A model generated the notes under the pieces. It saw nothing but the letters and a program-made list of their open reading frames with translations, was not told where the DNA came from and made no database searches. From contig JBEKBJ010000003.1 of NCBI GenBank assembly GCA_050015455.1, positions 65,595 to 129,594 of the forward strand: a stretch of 64,000 nucleotides of DNA. Direction: 5' to 3'. The position numbers and the translations under genes are program-made. This document shows positions 8,854-18,029 of this stretch, in pieces. Positions within the stretch are counted from its first letter, which is position 1; each line of letters opens with the position of its first letter. Source of the stretch: JAGDMS01 sp050015455. Its GTDB lineage: Bacteria > Desulfobacterota > Binatia > HRBIN30.

Positions 8854-9313
8854 GCTTCTCCTCGCCCGAAACCGTGCGCGTGATGGTCACCACAGCGGAT
8901 GGCGCACTAAAGTACCGATCGAGCGTGAAAGATACAACCCGATATTGATACGTCGTTTCTGCGTTCGTGTCACGGTCCACGTACTGGAATTGCTTCACTT
9001 GCCGGAAGCGATCGCGGTCGCTTACTTCGAGGACCGCCAGGCGGCCGAACGGCACGCGCGGCTGGGTTCCCACCGCCCGCTCGACGACGAAACCGGCGAG
9101 GTCCGTCAAGCGCGTGCCGTCGGCGCAGGTGAGTGGGCGGCCCCACGAGAGTTGGATTCCTTCCGCGACGTTGGCCGCAGTCAGATCCGAAATCGTTTGC
9201 GGCACCACATCTTCGGGTGGCCGCAGCGGCGCCTCGCGCCCGCAAGCGAGGAGCGAGGCGGCGAGAAGGAGGGGGAGCGGGAGAAAAACGCAGGACACGA
9301 TCCGCGAAGTCAC
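8825..9313 (-). CDS. Predicted lipoprotein with a fibronectin-III-like domain
   Basis: This 162-residue lipoprotein has no assigned function. I start it at the GTG at 9313, which overlaps the argH stop as GTGA. This yields a clean signal peptide ending SLLACG (lipobox). The ATG further up (9406) would add 31 residues lying inside argH. After a Pro-rich linker, segments such as IQLSWGRPL, DLAGFVVERAVG and TTYQYRVVSF match a fibronectin type III beta-sandwich by pattern. Small lipoproteins (LppL/YifL) often precede lysA-dapF in other bacteria, but this one is larger and not obviously homologous. Confidence 0.75.
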   Translation of the reverse strand: MTSRIVSCVFLPLPLLLAASLLACGREAPLRPPEDVVPQTISDLTAANVAEGIQLSWGRPLTCADGTRLTDLAGFVVERAVGTQPRVPFGRLAVLEVSDRDRFRQVKQFQYVDRDTNAETTYQYRVVSFTLDRYFSAPSAVVTITRTVSGEEKHAPLSGTQR

Positions 9314-10686
9314 AGTCCCAGCTTTCTGAGTTGTCGCCGGATGTTCTCGGGCGCGGTGCCGCCGACAGCGCGCCGGCGCCGCACTGCAGCGGCTGCGCTG
9401 AGCCACTTCTTCACGTCAGCCGTGAACAGCTGCGAGAAACGTCGCAACTGCTCGAGCGTGAGCTGCTCGAGAGGGAGCTTCTCGTTCGAGCAGAAGCGCA
9501 CTACCTCACCGACGACCCGGTGTGCCTCGCGAAACGGCACACCCTTCCGAGCTAGATAATCGGCAAGCTCGGTCGCCAACGTGTAACCCGCTGTGGCTGC
9601 CGACAGCATGCGTGAGCGGTTCACCCGGAGCTGTGGGATGAGCGCCATGAACAGCGTCAGGCTGCCGGTGAGCGTGTCGAGGCTGTCGAACACCGGTTCC
9701 TTATCCTCCTGCAAATCGCGGTTGTACGTCAGCGGCAGTCCTTTGAGCGTGGTCAGCAACGCCAGCAGGTTGCCGTACAGACGGCCGGTCTTGCCGCGGA
9801 CCAGCTCTGCGACATCGGGGTTCTTCTTTTGCGGCATCATCGAGCTGCCGGTGGCGAAGGAATCAGGCAACTCGATGAAACCGAATTCCTGCGACGACCA
9901 GAGCACCAGGTCTTCCGCCAGCCGGCTCAGGTGCATCCCGGTGATGGCGGCAGCGGCGAGAAACTCGGCGGCGAAATCGCGGTCGCTCACCGCGTCCATG
10001 CTGTTGGTGCTGATGTCGCGAAATCCCAGGCGCCGAGCCACATACCCGCGATCGATCGGGAAGGTCGTGCCGGCAAGCGCGCCGGAGCCGAGCGGCAGCA
10101 CATCGACGCGGGCCGAGCAATCGGCGAAGCGCGCGGCGTCCCGCTCCAACATGGCCGCATACGCGAGCCAGTGGTGCGCCAACAGCACCGGTTGCGCTGG
10201 CTGCAGGTGTGTGTAGCCGGGCAGGATGACGTCCCGATCACGCTTGGCCACCGCGCCGAGGACCCGCCTTAGCCCGAATGTTAGCTCGATCAGCTTCTTG
10301 ATCTCGGCTTTGAGAAACAGGCGGAGATCGAGTGCCACCTGGTCGTTACGGCTGCGCGCGGTGTGCAGCTTGCCACCGGTGGCACCGATCTTCTCGATCA
10401 AGCGCCGCTCCACCGCCATGTGAATATCTTCGTCGCTGGGTAGCGCGCGGAACTTGCCGCTGTCGAACTCGGCGCGGATCTCCCGCAACGCCTTGACGAT
10501 CCGCCGGGCTTCGGCTTTGCCGATGATGCGTTGCTTCGCCAGCATCTCGCAATGGGCGACGCTACCCTCGATGTCGTGCGGGTAGAGACGGCGATCGAAC
10601 GGGAACGAAGTAGTGAACGACTCGACAAGTCGGTCCGTGGGCGCGCTGAGGCGGCCGGCCCAAGCTTTCTGATAGGCCCGCGGCAT
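9310..10686 (-). CDS. argH: Argininosuccinate lyase
   Basis: ArgH splits argininosuccinate into arginine and fumarate. It is a 458-residue member of the fumarase/aspartase superfamily. The superfamily signature GSSMMPQKKNPD is present, as are TARSRNDQVALDLR and the TGGKLHTARS substrate loop. It heads a minus-strand cluster running through the lipoprotein, lysA, dapF, dapA, dapB and rlmE. A perfect 12-bp stem-loop lies upstream and separates it from the preceding secreted-protein gene. Confidence 0.96.
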   Translation of the reverse strand: MPRAYQKAWAGRLSAPTDRLVESFTTSFPFDRRLYPHDIEGSVAHCEMLAKQRIIGKAEARRIVKALREIRAEFDSGKFRALPSDEDIHMAVERRLIEKIGATGGKLHTARSRNDQVALDLRLFLKAEIKKLIELTFGLRRVLGAVAKRDRDVILPGYTHLQPAQPVLLAHHWLAYAAMLERDAARFADCSARVDVLPLGSGALAGTTFPIDRGYVARRLGFRDISTNSMDAVSDRDFAAEFLAAAAITGMHLSRLAEDLVLWSSQEFGFIELPDSFATGSSMMPQKKNPDVAELVRGKTGRLYGNLLALLTTLKGLPLTYNRDLQEDKEPVFDSLDTLTGSLTLFMALIPQLRVNRSRMLSAATAGYTLATELADYLARKGVPFREAHRVVGEVVRFCSNEKLPLEQLTLEQLRRFSQLFTADVKKWLSAAAAVRRRRAVGGTAPENIRRQLRKLGL

Positions 10687-10786
10687 GGGGTGTACCTTAA
10701 CCGAAAAGGATTCTCGCGTCCAAGCGCTCGGCCGCCTCGCCTTTTACCCGAGCGTGGAATGCCCGGCCAGCCGCTGATTACGCCTG

Positions 10787-10820
10787 GCCGGTGGCCCCTC
10801 AGCTCGCCGGGGCCACCGGC
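10787..10820 (-). terminator. Strong stem-loop, probable terminator
   Basis: GCCGGTGGCCCC (10787-10798) is perfectly complementary to GGGGCCACCGGC (10809-10820), giving a 12-bp stem with a 10-nt loop. It lies just after the stop of the minus-strand gene 10845-11300 and before argH. No clear U-tract follows, so factor-independent termination is uncertain. Confidence 0.45.
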
Positions 10821-10844
10821 AATACGCCATGAGCCATCGGACTC

Positions 10845-11300
10845 TCAGTAGATCCACTTGCCGTTTTCGTAGCGAAAGATCTCGGTGACCGCAGTGACCT
10901 CCAGCGGGCGGGGCGGGTTGTCTCCGGCTTCCGCGATGGTGGCGCCGCGCCTCTCGTAGCGAACCTCCTGGTAAATGATTTCGCCTACCGGCTGTTGGTA
11001 CTCATCCTTGACAATACAGGAATGTTCCTTGGTGTACCCGACATACTCGCCCTGGACGCCTTCGGAAGTGGTGTTCCACTTGATGTTGCTGATGTTGTCG
11101 CGCTCGCGGGCCTCCAACTTCTGCATCCATTCTTGACAGAATGTCTGGAAAGCCTGGGCGACCTCTTCAGGTGCCGGCTTCTTCGAGGCGTGCGGCTTTG
11201 CTGACGCCGCTTTGCGAGTCTGGGTTTCTTGTGCCTGCACCGATCCCGAAGGCGCGAGAAGGGCTAAAGCAAGCAGCGTCACCATGGTTGAGAACCGCAT
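10845..11300 (-). CDS. Small secreted protein of unknown function
   Basis: The predicted protein has 151 residues. A standard Sec signal peptide ends SVQAQ at about residue 24 and is followed by a Lys/Ala-rich linker. The mature part is hydrophilic, with several Trp/Tyr-containing beta-like segments (ISNIKWNTTSEGVQGEYVGY, VGEIIYQEVRYERRG) and ends FRYENGKWIY. GGAGGT is well placed before the ATG at 11300. I do not recognise a family. The Trp/Tyr pattern and the closing GKWIY resemble NTF2-like periplasmic domains, but this is a guess. It appears monocistronic. Confidence 0.7.
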   Translation of the reverse strand: MRFSTMVTLLALALLAPSGSVQAQETQTRKAASAKPHASKKPAPEEVAQAFQTFCQEWMQKLEARERDNISNIKWNTTSEGVQGEYVGYTKEHSCIVKDEYQQPVGEIIYQEVRYERRGATIAEAGDNPPRPLEVTAVTEIFRYENGKWIY

Positions 11301-11398
11301 TCACCACCTCCGTTCCGAACGCGCGCAAAAATCAGCTGTACCACGAGATCTTCGCCCTGCTGGCACCTTAGGGCACCTTCGTGCAGATCGATACCGGC

Positions 11399-12670
11399 TC
11401 ACTTCTGCGAATCGTAGACTCGCCACATGTCGTCGTCGTCGAAGATCTTCTCGGATTCGTCAACGTGCATGGCGTCTTTTTCAAAGTCGCGGTAGCGGCC
11501 GCGCCGGGCGCGGAACTCCTGGTAGAGGTCGTGCTGGATCATGGCGCTCATGACCTCGTTCGTGCCTGTCCAGATCTGCGCCAGGCGGGTGTCGCGCACG
11601 GCGCGCTCGATCGGATACACGTCGGTGTAACCGATCCCGCCGGTGATCTGCATGGCAAGATTGGCCACGTCCCATGCCGATTCGGTGACGAACTTCTTGG
11701 TCTCCGAGACGATGCGGCGCACGTTGTCAGCCTGAGCGTCGGCGGCCCGCGCCGCTTGATACACCATGGCGCGGCTGACATCGAGTAGCGTCTGTGCCTT
11801 GGCGATCATGAAGCTGACCGCCTGGAATTTTCTGATCGGCTGCCCGAAGGCCTTGCGGCGATCGGCGTAGTTCATAGCCACATCGAGGCACGCCTGCATG
11901 CCGCCGGTGCAGGGTGCAGCGCTGCACAGGCGCTCCGGAATCATCATGGTATTGAAAACGAGCGCGCCGCCGTGCAGCGGTCCGATGAGGTTGGCCTTCG
12001 GTACCTTGACGTCGCGGAACACCACGCGTCCGGTCCCGCCGCCGCGCGTGCCCATGAGCCCGTAGAGATACTTCACCTCGACGCCCGGGCTGCGGTCGAT
12101 GATCATCGCGCTGATACGCATTTGCGCCGGCGCATCGTCCGCCAGGTTGGTTTTGACGTAGGCGAGAAAGAAATCCGCCCCTTCCGCGCCGACGATGAAG
12201 CGCTTCATGCCCCGCACGATAAAATATTCGCCGTGGTCTTCAGCACGGCTACTGGCTCCGAAAAAGTCCGAGCCGCCGCGCGGCTCCGTTAACGCCTCGG
12301 CCGACACCAGCCTCCCTTCCAGCATGGGCTTGAGGTACTTCTCCTTCTGTTCTTCGGTGCCGAACGTGTTCAGCGCCTCGCCGACGATCGAGGGCATGAC
12401 GTAGGAACAGCCGGCCGCCATGCCGAGGGCGCCGATCTCGCCCATGGCGGCGCATTCGGCCACCCAGTTGAGGTCCTGGCCGCCGTACTTCTTCGGAAAG
12501 CGCAAGCCGAGCAACCGGTGCCTGGCGTACGACTCGTACAGCTCTCGCGGGTAACGGATCTCGTCGCGGTCCATGCGCCGCAGGTACTCCGGGTCGATCT
12601 CGTTCTTGACAAACTCCCGCACCTTGTCCTGCATCTGCAGTGCGTGTTCGTCCAACATGAACTCGTTCAT
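11399..12670 (-). CDS. Acyl-CoA dehydrogenase
   Basis: This is an FAD-dependent acyl-CoA dehydrogenase of 423 residues, which introduces a trans-2 double bond into an acyl-CoA. The N-terminal helical domain, the middle beta domain (ALTEPRGGSDF, FIVGAEGADFFLAY) and the C-terminal helical domain are all visible. The C-terminal domain carries QITGGIGYTDVYPIERAVRD and IWTGTNEV, the usual FAD/catalytic region. The start is the ATG at 12670 with AAGGAGG upstream; the longer frame from 12748 reads through that site. No electron-transfer flavoprotein genes are adjacent, so chain length and pathway cannot be inferred. Confidence 0.9.
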   Translation of the reverse strand: MNEFMLDEHALQMQDKVREFVKNEIDPEYLRRMDRDEIRYPRELYESYARHRLLGLRFPKKYGGQDLNWVAECAAMGEIGALGMAAGCSYVMPSIVGEALNTFGTEEQKEKYLKPMLEGRLVSAEALTEPRGGSDFFGASSRAEDHGEYFIVRGMKRFIVGAEGADFFLAYVKTNLADDAPAQMRISAMIIDRSPGVEVKYLYGLMGTRGGGTGRVVFRDVKVPKANLIGPLHGGALVFNTMMIPERLCSAAPCTGGMQACLDVAMNYADRRKAFGQPIRKFQAVSFMIAKAQTLLDVSRAMVYQAARAADAQADNVRRIVSETKKFVTESAWDVANLAMQITGGIGYTDVYPIERAVRDTRLAQIWTGTNEVMSAMIQHDLYQEFRARRGRYRDFEKDAMHVDESEKIFDDDDMWRVYDSQK

Positions 12671-12949
12671 GGGCCCTCCTTGCGTCGCATGGCCACTTAA
12701 CGACTTTCCTGGGGGACATGCAACCGGGTGGCACACACGCGATCCCAAGGAGGTCAGCCGATGCCCTTCGGCTCGATTGCCCGGTGGTGCTGCGAAGCTG
12801 CCCTGCGTTTGTTTCGGCTGCGGTGATGGGTCGGGCCTGCCGCGCCAAGCAGTGTATGAATGGACCCCTTCGCCCTCGAACGTCGAAACATCCTCCGCGA
12901 ACTCGGTTCAACAGAGGCTGCCTTTGCCCAAGACACGCACAAAAACCGC

Positions 12950-12979
12950 TTGCAATCGTTCCCTGAGTCGAGATAGGAT
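12950..12979 (+). promoter_or_regulatory. Candidate sigma-70-like promoter of the secreted hydrolase
   Basis: TTGCAA (12950-12955) and TAGGAT (12974-12979) are separated by 18 nt and lie 50 nt upstream of the ATG at 13030. The remainder of the 12671-13029 intergenic stretch shows no gene that I can support. Confidence 0.35.
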
Positions 12980-13029
12980 TGGCTCTCTGGTCTACAAGGT
13001 CAGGTTGACAACAAAGGAGGGTCGAGCCG

Positions 13030-14904
13030 ATGAGAACGGGGGCAATGGGCGTGAAGGCGATCGCTTGCGTGATTACCATCGTGGCAATCGTGTCGGCGCA
13101 GCAGGCGAGGGCGGGGGTTTATCCCACCAATACGTGTGTGGGCGCCAAGATGACCGCCGCCGCTGCATACTGCCAGAGTACTCTCAAGGCCTGGAGTACT
13201 TGGGAGAAGAAACAGGACGACGCCAAACGTGTCGCAGCTGTGGGCAAAGCTGCGACGAAGTTGGGCGAGAGTTGGACAAAGGCTGAAGAGAACGCCACAA
13301 AGAAAAGCGTCGACTGCGCCCAAACGACGCTTTCCTCGACGGATTTGCAGTCCCTGGTGGACGCCACGGTGGCGGGTATCGCGGGTATCAAAGATGAAAT
13401 CAACGGCGGCCTTGACCTCGGCAACAAGGACAACGCCAAGTGCGGTTCGAAGCTGCTCAGCGCTGCGGCCAAGAAGTGCGCCGCCATGCTCAAAGCAGAG
13501 AGCAAGTACATAAAAGCGCTGGCCAAGGATCCGACCGGCACGGCCCGTGATGCGGCAACAACGGCGGCCACCCAAGCGTTCTCCGACGCGTGGAACAAGG
13601 CTACGGCAGGCACCTGCCCCACGACCGCGACCAAGGATGGCATCGAGGACGAAATTGACGACCTCAACGACGAGGTGGTGACGGATACAACGGTGTCGCC
13701 GAACGTGGACGATACACAGTTCACGACGATTACGCCGACAAATCCCACTCAGTACCTCGGCACGTCGCTGCAACCGGTCTGCAAGGATGGCTCGTCGCCG
13801 TATGCGTTCTTCGTGAAGCGCGGGTCGGTGAACAAGCTGCTGATGTACTACCAGGGCGGCGGCGCCTGCTGGGACGAGGTCACGTGTGGTGGTACTTCTT
13901 TGACTGGATATCAGGCCCTGTGCGATACGACTGTGGATCCGAGCGGCAGCGACAATCCCAACGATGCCGTCAATCACTACGGCTTCGGTGACTTGTCCAA
14001 CTCCTCGAACCCGTTCAAGGACTGGAACATCGTGTTCGTGTCGTACTGCAGCTGCGATATTCACTACGGCGATGCGGAGCAAGACTATGACAACTACGAC
14101 GGCACGCCGATTCACGTTGTGCACCATGGCTTCCACAACGCCAAGGTGGCGGAGAAATGGGCGCGCGAGCACTTCGTCAACCCGGAGATGGTTTTCGTGA
14201 CCGGCTCCAGCGCGGGCTCGTACGGCGCACTCTTCAACGCGCCGTTGCTCGAGAAAGTGTGGCCCGCTTCCCAGTTCCGCGTCCTCGGAGATGCAGGAAA
14301 CGGGGTGATTACTCAAGATTTCCTGTTGAACGAATTCCCCAACTGGAACTTCAGTGCGAACCTGCCCAAGTACATTCCCGGGGTAATCGGGTCGTTCTCG
14401 GGTGATAATCCTACCGGCATGGTGGGGTACATTGAGGCCGTCGCCGCGTACTTTCCCAACACGAACTGGGCACACTACGCCACGGCGTTCGACGGAGGCA
14501 TGGGGGGCCAGACCGGCTTCTATCACGTGATGGTCAATCAGTCGAGGATCTTCGATTGGCCGAACTGGTGGGAGTCGAGCTGCGACTGGAACCAACTCAT
14601 GGTTCAGCAAGCCAACGACACTTATGGAGCGGTTGCGGCCGGAACCAAGAACTACCACTACTACATCGGCACCGGCTCGCGGCACACGATGTGGGGAAGC
14701 AACAAAGTTTACACCGACACCACGGGTGGCGTTCAGCTCATCGTTGATTGGATCAATGACATGCTGACAGGTGGGCCGGGTTGGGGGAACGTCCAGGCCA
14801 GTCCCTTCAACCTCCTGCTGTCGGGCGACCCGCAGCCTAGTCCGCTGGTGGAACCCTTCGAATCGTCCGATGGCGGTGTCACTGTCACAGTGAACTGCCC
14901 GTAG
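13030..14904 (+). CDS. Secreted pectinacetylesterase-family hydrolase with duplicated Cys-helical N-terminal domain
   Basis: This 624-residue exported protein has a signal peptide at about residues 1-28. Residues 36-216 form two tandem helical repeats, each with three cysteines at matching spacing: Cys36/48/96 and Cys138/150/196. From about 240 an alpha/beta-hydrolase of the pectinacetylesterase/notum type follows. It has MYYQGGGACWDE, the nucleophile motif VTGSSAGSYGA (Ser394) and a C-terminal GSRHTMW with the likely catalytic His. AAAGGAGG precedes the ATG at 13030. The substrate is unknown: plant or microbial polysaccharide esters are typical for the family, but other esters are possible. 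The N-terminal domain is not one I can name. Confidence 0.85.
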   Translation: MRTGAMGVKAIACVITIVAIVSAQQARAGVYPTNTCVGAKMTAAAAYCQSTLKAWSTWEKKQDDAKRVAAVGKAATKLGESWTKAEENATKKSVDCAQTTLSSTDLQSLVDATVAGIAGIKDEINGGLDLGNKDNAKCGSKLLSAAAKKCAAMLKAESKYIKALAKDPTGTARDAATTAATQAFSDAWNKATAGTCPTTATKDGIEDEIDDLNDEVVTDTTVSPNVDDTQFTTITPTNPTQYLGTSLQPVCKDGSSPYAFFVKRGSVNKLLMYYQGGGACWDEVTCGGTSLTGYQALCDTTVDPSGSDNPNDAVNHYGFGDLSNSSNPFKDWNIVFVSYCSCDIHYGDAEQDYDNYDGTPIHVVHHGFHNAKVAEKWAREHFVNPEMVFVTGSSAGSYGALFNAPLLEKVWPASQFRVLGDAGNGVITQDFLLNEFPNWNFSANLPKYIPGVIGSFSGDNPTGMVGYIEAVAAYFPNTNWAHYATAFDGGMGGQTGFYHVMVNQSRIFDWPNWWESSCDWNQLMVQQANDTYGAVAAGTKNYHYYIGTGSRHTMWGSNKVYTDTTGGVQLIVDWINDMLTGGPGWGNVQASPFNLLLSGDPQPSPLVEPFESSDGGVTVTVNCP

Positions 14905-14955
14905 CGAACTTCGGTCGCCGCGGTACCGCGACGAAATTGCCCCGGGCCGCGACTA

Positions 14956-14982
14956 TTGGGGGGGAGCACCGTTCCCCCCCAA
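14956..14982 (+). terminator. Stem-loop downstream of the hydrolase gene
   Basis: TTGGGGGGGA (14956-14965) pairs with TCCCCCCCAA (14973-14982) around a 7-nt loop, 50 nt after the hydrolase stop. The G7/C7 stem is strong but no T-tract follows directly. Confidence 0.45.
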
Positions 14983-15011
14983 GAAAACCAGGCGAAACGC
15001 CGAGCGTTCCC

Positions 15012-15042
15012 TTGAGGGCGGGAGCAGTGCTCTCGCCCTCAA
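15012..15042 (+). terminator. Second stem-loop between the hydrolase and ilvD
   Basis: TTGAGGGCG (15012-15020) pairs with CGCCCTCAA (15034-15042), extended by an imperfect GGAG/CTCT part to about 13 bp with a short loop. Together with the hairpin at 14956 it forms a tandem terminator-like or REP-like pair in the hydrolase-ilvD gap. Confidence 0.45.
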
Positions 15043-15133
15043 CGCAAGCGCCCGCTGGTACGACAGCCCCCCCCTAGCTACTAGCTATCCGGCTGGTTGT
15101 GACAGGCGCCACATTACAGCTACAGTGGGGCAC

Positions 15134-17005
15134 ATGAACCCATATCGTAGCCGTATCACCACCCAGGGCCGCACCATGGCCGGGGCACGAGCCTTGTGGC
15201 GCGCCACCGGCATGAAGGATGCCGATTTCAACAAGCCCATCATCGCCATCGCCAACAGCTTCACCCAGTTCGTTCCCGGACACGTGCACCTGCACGACGT
15301 CGGCCAACGCGTGAAGCAGGTGATAGATGCTGCCGGCGGTTACGGCGCCGAGTTCAACACCATCGCCATCGACGACGGCATCGCCATGGGACACGGCGGC
15401 ATGCTCTACTCGCTGCCCAGCCGCGATTTGATCGCCGACAGCGTCGAGTACATGGCCGAGGCCCACGTCGCCGACGCGCTCCTGTGCATCTCGAACTGCG
15501 ACAAGATAACACCGGGCATGCTCATGGCCGCCATGCGGCTCAACATCCCGACGATCTTCGTCTCCGGCGGGCCGATGGAAGCGGGCACCTCGGTTGGAAC
15601 GCACGACGCGCAGGGGCAACCGCTGAAGATCGATCTGATCGATGCCATGGTTGCCGCCGGTGACAGCGCTGTCGCCGACGAACGGCTGCTCGAGATGGAG
15701 CGCTCTGCCTGTCCCACTTGCGGCTCGTGTTCCGGTCTCTTCACCGCCAACAGCATGAATTGCCTCAACGAAGCGCTGGGCTTGGCCTTGCCCGGTAACG
15801 GCACACTGCTGGCGACACACAAGATGCGCTGGTCGCTGTTCGAGGAGGCCGCGCGCCAGATCGTGGCGCTGGCTCGCCGCTACTACGTCGATGGCGACAG
15901 CAGCGTCCTGCCCCGCAGCATCGCCACTTCCGAAGCCTTCGAGAACGCGATGACGCTGGACATCGCCATGGGGGGCTCGACCAATACCGTTTTGCACCTG
16001 CTCGCCATCGCCCACGAGGCCGGCGTGCCTTTCACGATGCAGGACATCGATCGGCTGTCACGGCGCGTCCCCAACATTTGCAAGGTGGCGCCGTCTTCGA
16101 GCTACCACGTCGAGGACGTGAGCCACGCTGGCGGCATCTTCACCATTCTCGGCGCGCTCGACCGCGCCGGACTCGTGCATCGCGAGGTGCGCACCGTGCA
16201 CGCGGCCACGCTCGGCGAGGGCATCGACGCCAACGACATTCGCCGATCTACCGCCACCAAAGCGGCGCAGCAGCGGGCGCTGGCGGCGCCGGGCGGGGTG
16301 CGTACGACCGAGGCGTTCTCGCAGGACAAGTACTACGCCGCGGCCGACGCCGATACGGTCAACGGCTGCATCCGTGAGGTCGAGCATGCGTACAGCGCCG
16401 ACGGCGGCCTTGCCGTGCTCTACGGCAACCTGGCCGAGGACGGCTGCATCGTGAAGACGGCCGGCGTTGATGAATCGATCTGGCACTTCGAGGGTCCGGC
16501 ACGCATCTTCCACTCGCAGGAGGCGGCGTGCGAGGCGATCCTCAAGGACCGCATCAAGCCTGGCGACGTCGTCGTGATCCGCTACGAGGGGCCGAAGGGC
16601 GGACCAGGCATGCAGGAGATGCTGTACCCGACCTCGTACATCAAAGCGAAGAACCTCGGGAAGGTGTGCGCTCTGATCACTGACGGTCGCTTCAGCGGCG
16701 GCACCTCGGGGCTCAGCCTCGGTCACGTCTCGCCCGAAGCGGCTGAAGGCGGCACCATCGGCCTGGTCGAGGAAGGTGATCGCATTCGCATCGACATCCC
16801 CAACCGGCGCGTCGACGTGCTCATTGACGCGCCGATGCTCAAGGCGCGCCGCCTGGAGATGCTGGCGCGCGGCGCCAACGCCTGGAAGCCAGTCGGCCGC
16901 CACCGCGAGATTTCACGCGCGCTGCAGGCGTACGCGCTCCTGACCACCAGCGCCGCGCGCGGCGCCGTGCGTGACGTCGAACAGGTGAGCGGCGCTCGCA
17001 GGTGA
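15134..17005 (+). CDS. ilvD: Dihydroxy-acid dehydratase
   Basis: IlvD dehydrates 2,3-dihydroxy-isovalerate and -methylvalerate to the keto acids of valine and isoleucine. It is an Fe-S enzyme of 623 residues. The N-terminal block TQGRTMAGARALWRATGM matches the family start, which is why I prefer the ATG at 15134 over the GTG at 15125. Cluster cysteines lie in ISNCDKITPGM and ACPTCGSCSGLFTANSMNC. DGRFSGGTSGLSLGHVSPEA near the C-terminus is also characteristic. It stands alone, with no other ilv gene in the window. Confidence 0.96.
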   Translation: MNPYRSRITTQGRTMAGARALWRATGMKDADFNKPIIAIANSFTQFVPGHVHLHDVGQRVKQVIDAAGGYGAEFNTIAIDDGIAMGHGGMLYSLPSRDLIADSVEYMAEAHVADALLCISNCDKITPGMLMAAMRLNIPTIFVSGGPMEAGTSVGTHDAQGQPLKIDLIDAMVAAGDSAVADERLLEMERSACPTCGSCSGLFTANSMNCLNEALGLALPGNGTLLATHKMRWSLFEEAARQIVALARRYYVDGDSSVLPRSIATSEAFENAMTLDIAMGGSTNTVLHLLAIAHEAGVPFTMQDIDRLSRRVPNICKVAPSSSYHVEDVSHAGGIFTILGALDRAGLVHREVRTVHAATLGEGIDANDIRRSTATKAAQQRALAAPGGVRTTEAFSQDKYYAAADADTVNGCIREVEHAYSADGGLAVLYGNLAEDGCIVKTAGVDESIWHFEGPARIFHSQEAACEAILKDRIKPGDVVVIRYEGPKGGPGMQEMLYPTSYIKAKNLGKVCALITDGRFSGGTSGLSLGHVSPEAAEGGTIGLVEEGDRIRIDIPNRRVDVLIDAPMLKARRLEMLARGANAWKPVGRHREISRALQAYALLTTSAARGAVRDVEQVSGARR

Positions 17006-17078
17006 CGCGTTGCGTGCGCGTCCCATCGTGAGAGAATAATCCGAGTCGAGGATGATACGAACGTGTTCGATCGGTGTG

Positions 17079-17879
17079 TCAAGGCTGCTGTAGACGCGCA
17101 GCCAAGGTGTCGGCCATCAGCCGGTGCAGCCGCCCGTTAGACGCAAGGGTTTGCTGTCCGAAAAGATCGAAGGGCCCGCCCCGAAAATCGCTGATGCTGC
17201 CGCCCGCCTCCTCGACGAGCAGCGCACCTGCCGCCGTGTCCCATGGCTTGAGTTTCCATTCCCAAAACCCGTCGAGACGGCCGCACGCGACGTACGACAG
17301 ATCGAGCGCCGCCGAGCCACTGCGGCGCACGCCCTGCGCGCGAACCATGAAGTCGGTGAGGAAGCGGAGATAAAAGTCGAGGTGCTCGCGACGGTCGTAC
17401 GGAAAGCCGGTGCCGATGAGCGCTTGCTCGATGTCGTCGGTCGCCGAGACCCGAATGGGCGCGTCGTTCAGCGTCGCGCCGAGGCCGCGGCGGGCACAGA
17501 AGGTCTCTCTGCGCACCGGATCGTGCACGATCCCTAGCAACAGCTCGCGGCCACGCGCCAGCGCCAGCGAGACGGCAAACTGCGGATACCCGTGCGCGAA
17601 GTTGATGGTGCCGTCTAGTGGATCGAGGTACCAAACGTAGCGCTCGTCCGGCGGACGCTGAAGCGCGCAGCCGGCCGAGGCCTCCTCGGCCACGATGAGA
17701 TGATCCGGAAAGGCGCGTCGCAGTTCCGCTGTCAGCAGCGCCTCGATCTCACGATCGGTCTCGGTGACGATGTCGACAACACCCTTATGCTCGACGATCT
17801 TCGCCTCACCCCATGCCGCCCGCAGGCGCTCGCCGGCTTCGGCCACCAAAGTGCGCGCAAGATGCTCGAACCCGTCCAT
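17079..17879 (-). CDS. Inositol monophosphatase family protein
   Basis: This Mg-dependent, Li-sensitive-type phosphatase has 266 residues. Metal-binding motifs are intact: VAEEAS, the DPLDGTINFAHGYP signature with its metal-binding Asp residues, and KPWDTAAGALLVEEAGG near the C-terminus. The start is set at Met (17879); the longer frame from 17915 adds residues unlike the family. Likely substrates are inositol-1-phosphate or related sugar phosphates (SuhB-like), but CysQ- or HisN-type activity cannot be excluded. It is convergent with ilvD and divergent from acnB. Confidence 0.9.
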   Translation of the reverse strand: MDGFEHLARTLVAEAGERLRAAWGEAKIVEHKGVVDIVTETDREIEALLTAELRRAFPDHLIVAEEASAGCALQRPPDERYVWYLDPLDGTINFAHGYPQFAVSLALARGRELLLGIVHDPVRRETFCARRGLGATLNDAPIRVSATDDIEQALIGTGFPYDRREHLDFYLRFLTDFMVRAQGVRRSGSAALDLSYVACGRLDGFWEWKLKPWDTAAGALLVEEAGGSISDFRGGPFDLFGQQTLASNGRLHRLMADTLAARLQQP

Positions 17880-18029
17880 ATCATTGACCGTCCCACATCG
17901 GATCGAGCCGGGCAAGCCGCGGCCGACTGGCCTCGTTGCGCCTGATGCAGTTGTTTTGTTGCGTAACTCCGGTTACAAGAAACCGTCCGAATCACCCCCT
18001 ACCTTGAACGAGATAGCAGGAGCACGAAG

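Noticed and set aside
13000..14685. Minus-strand open frame of 561 codons opposite the hydrolase
   Set aside because: It is Val/Arg/His-rich shadow sequence with no motifs, while the opposite strand has a signal peptide and a full esterase domain.
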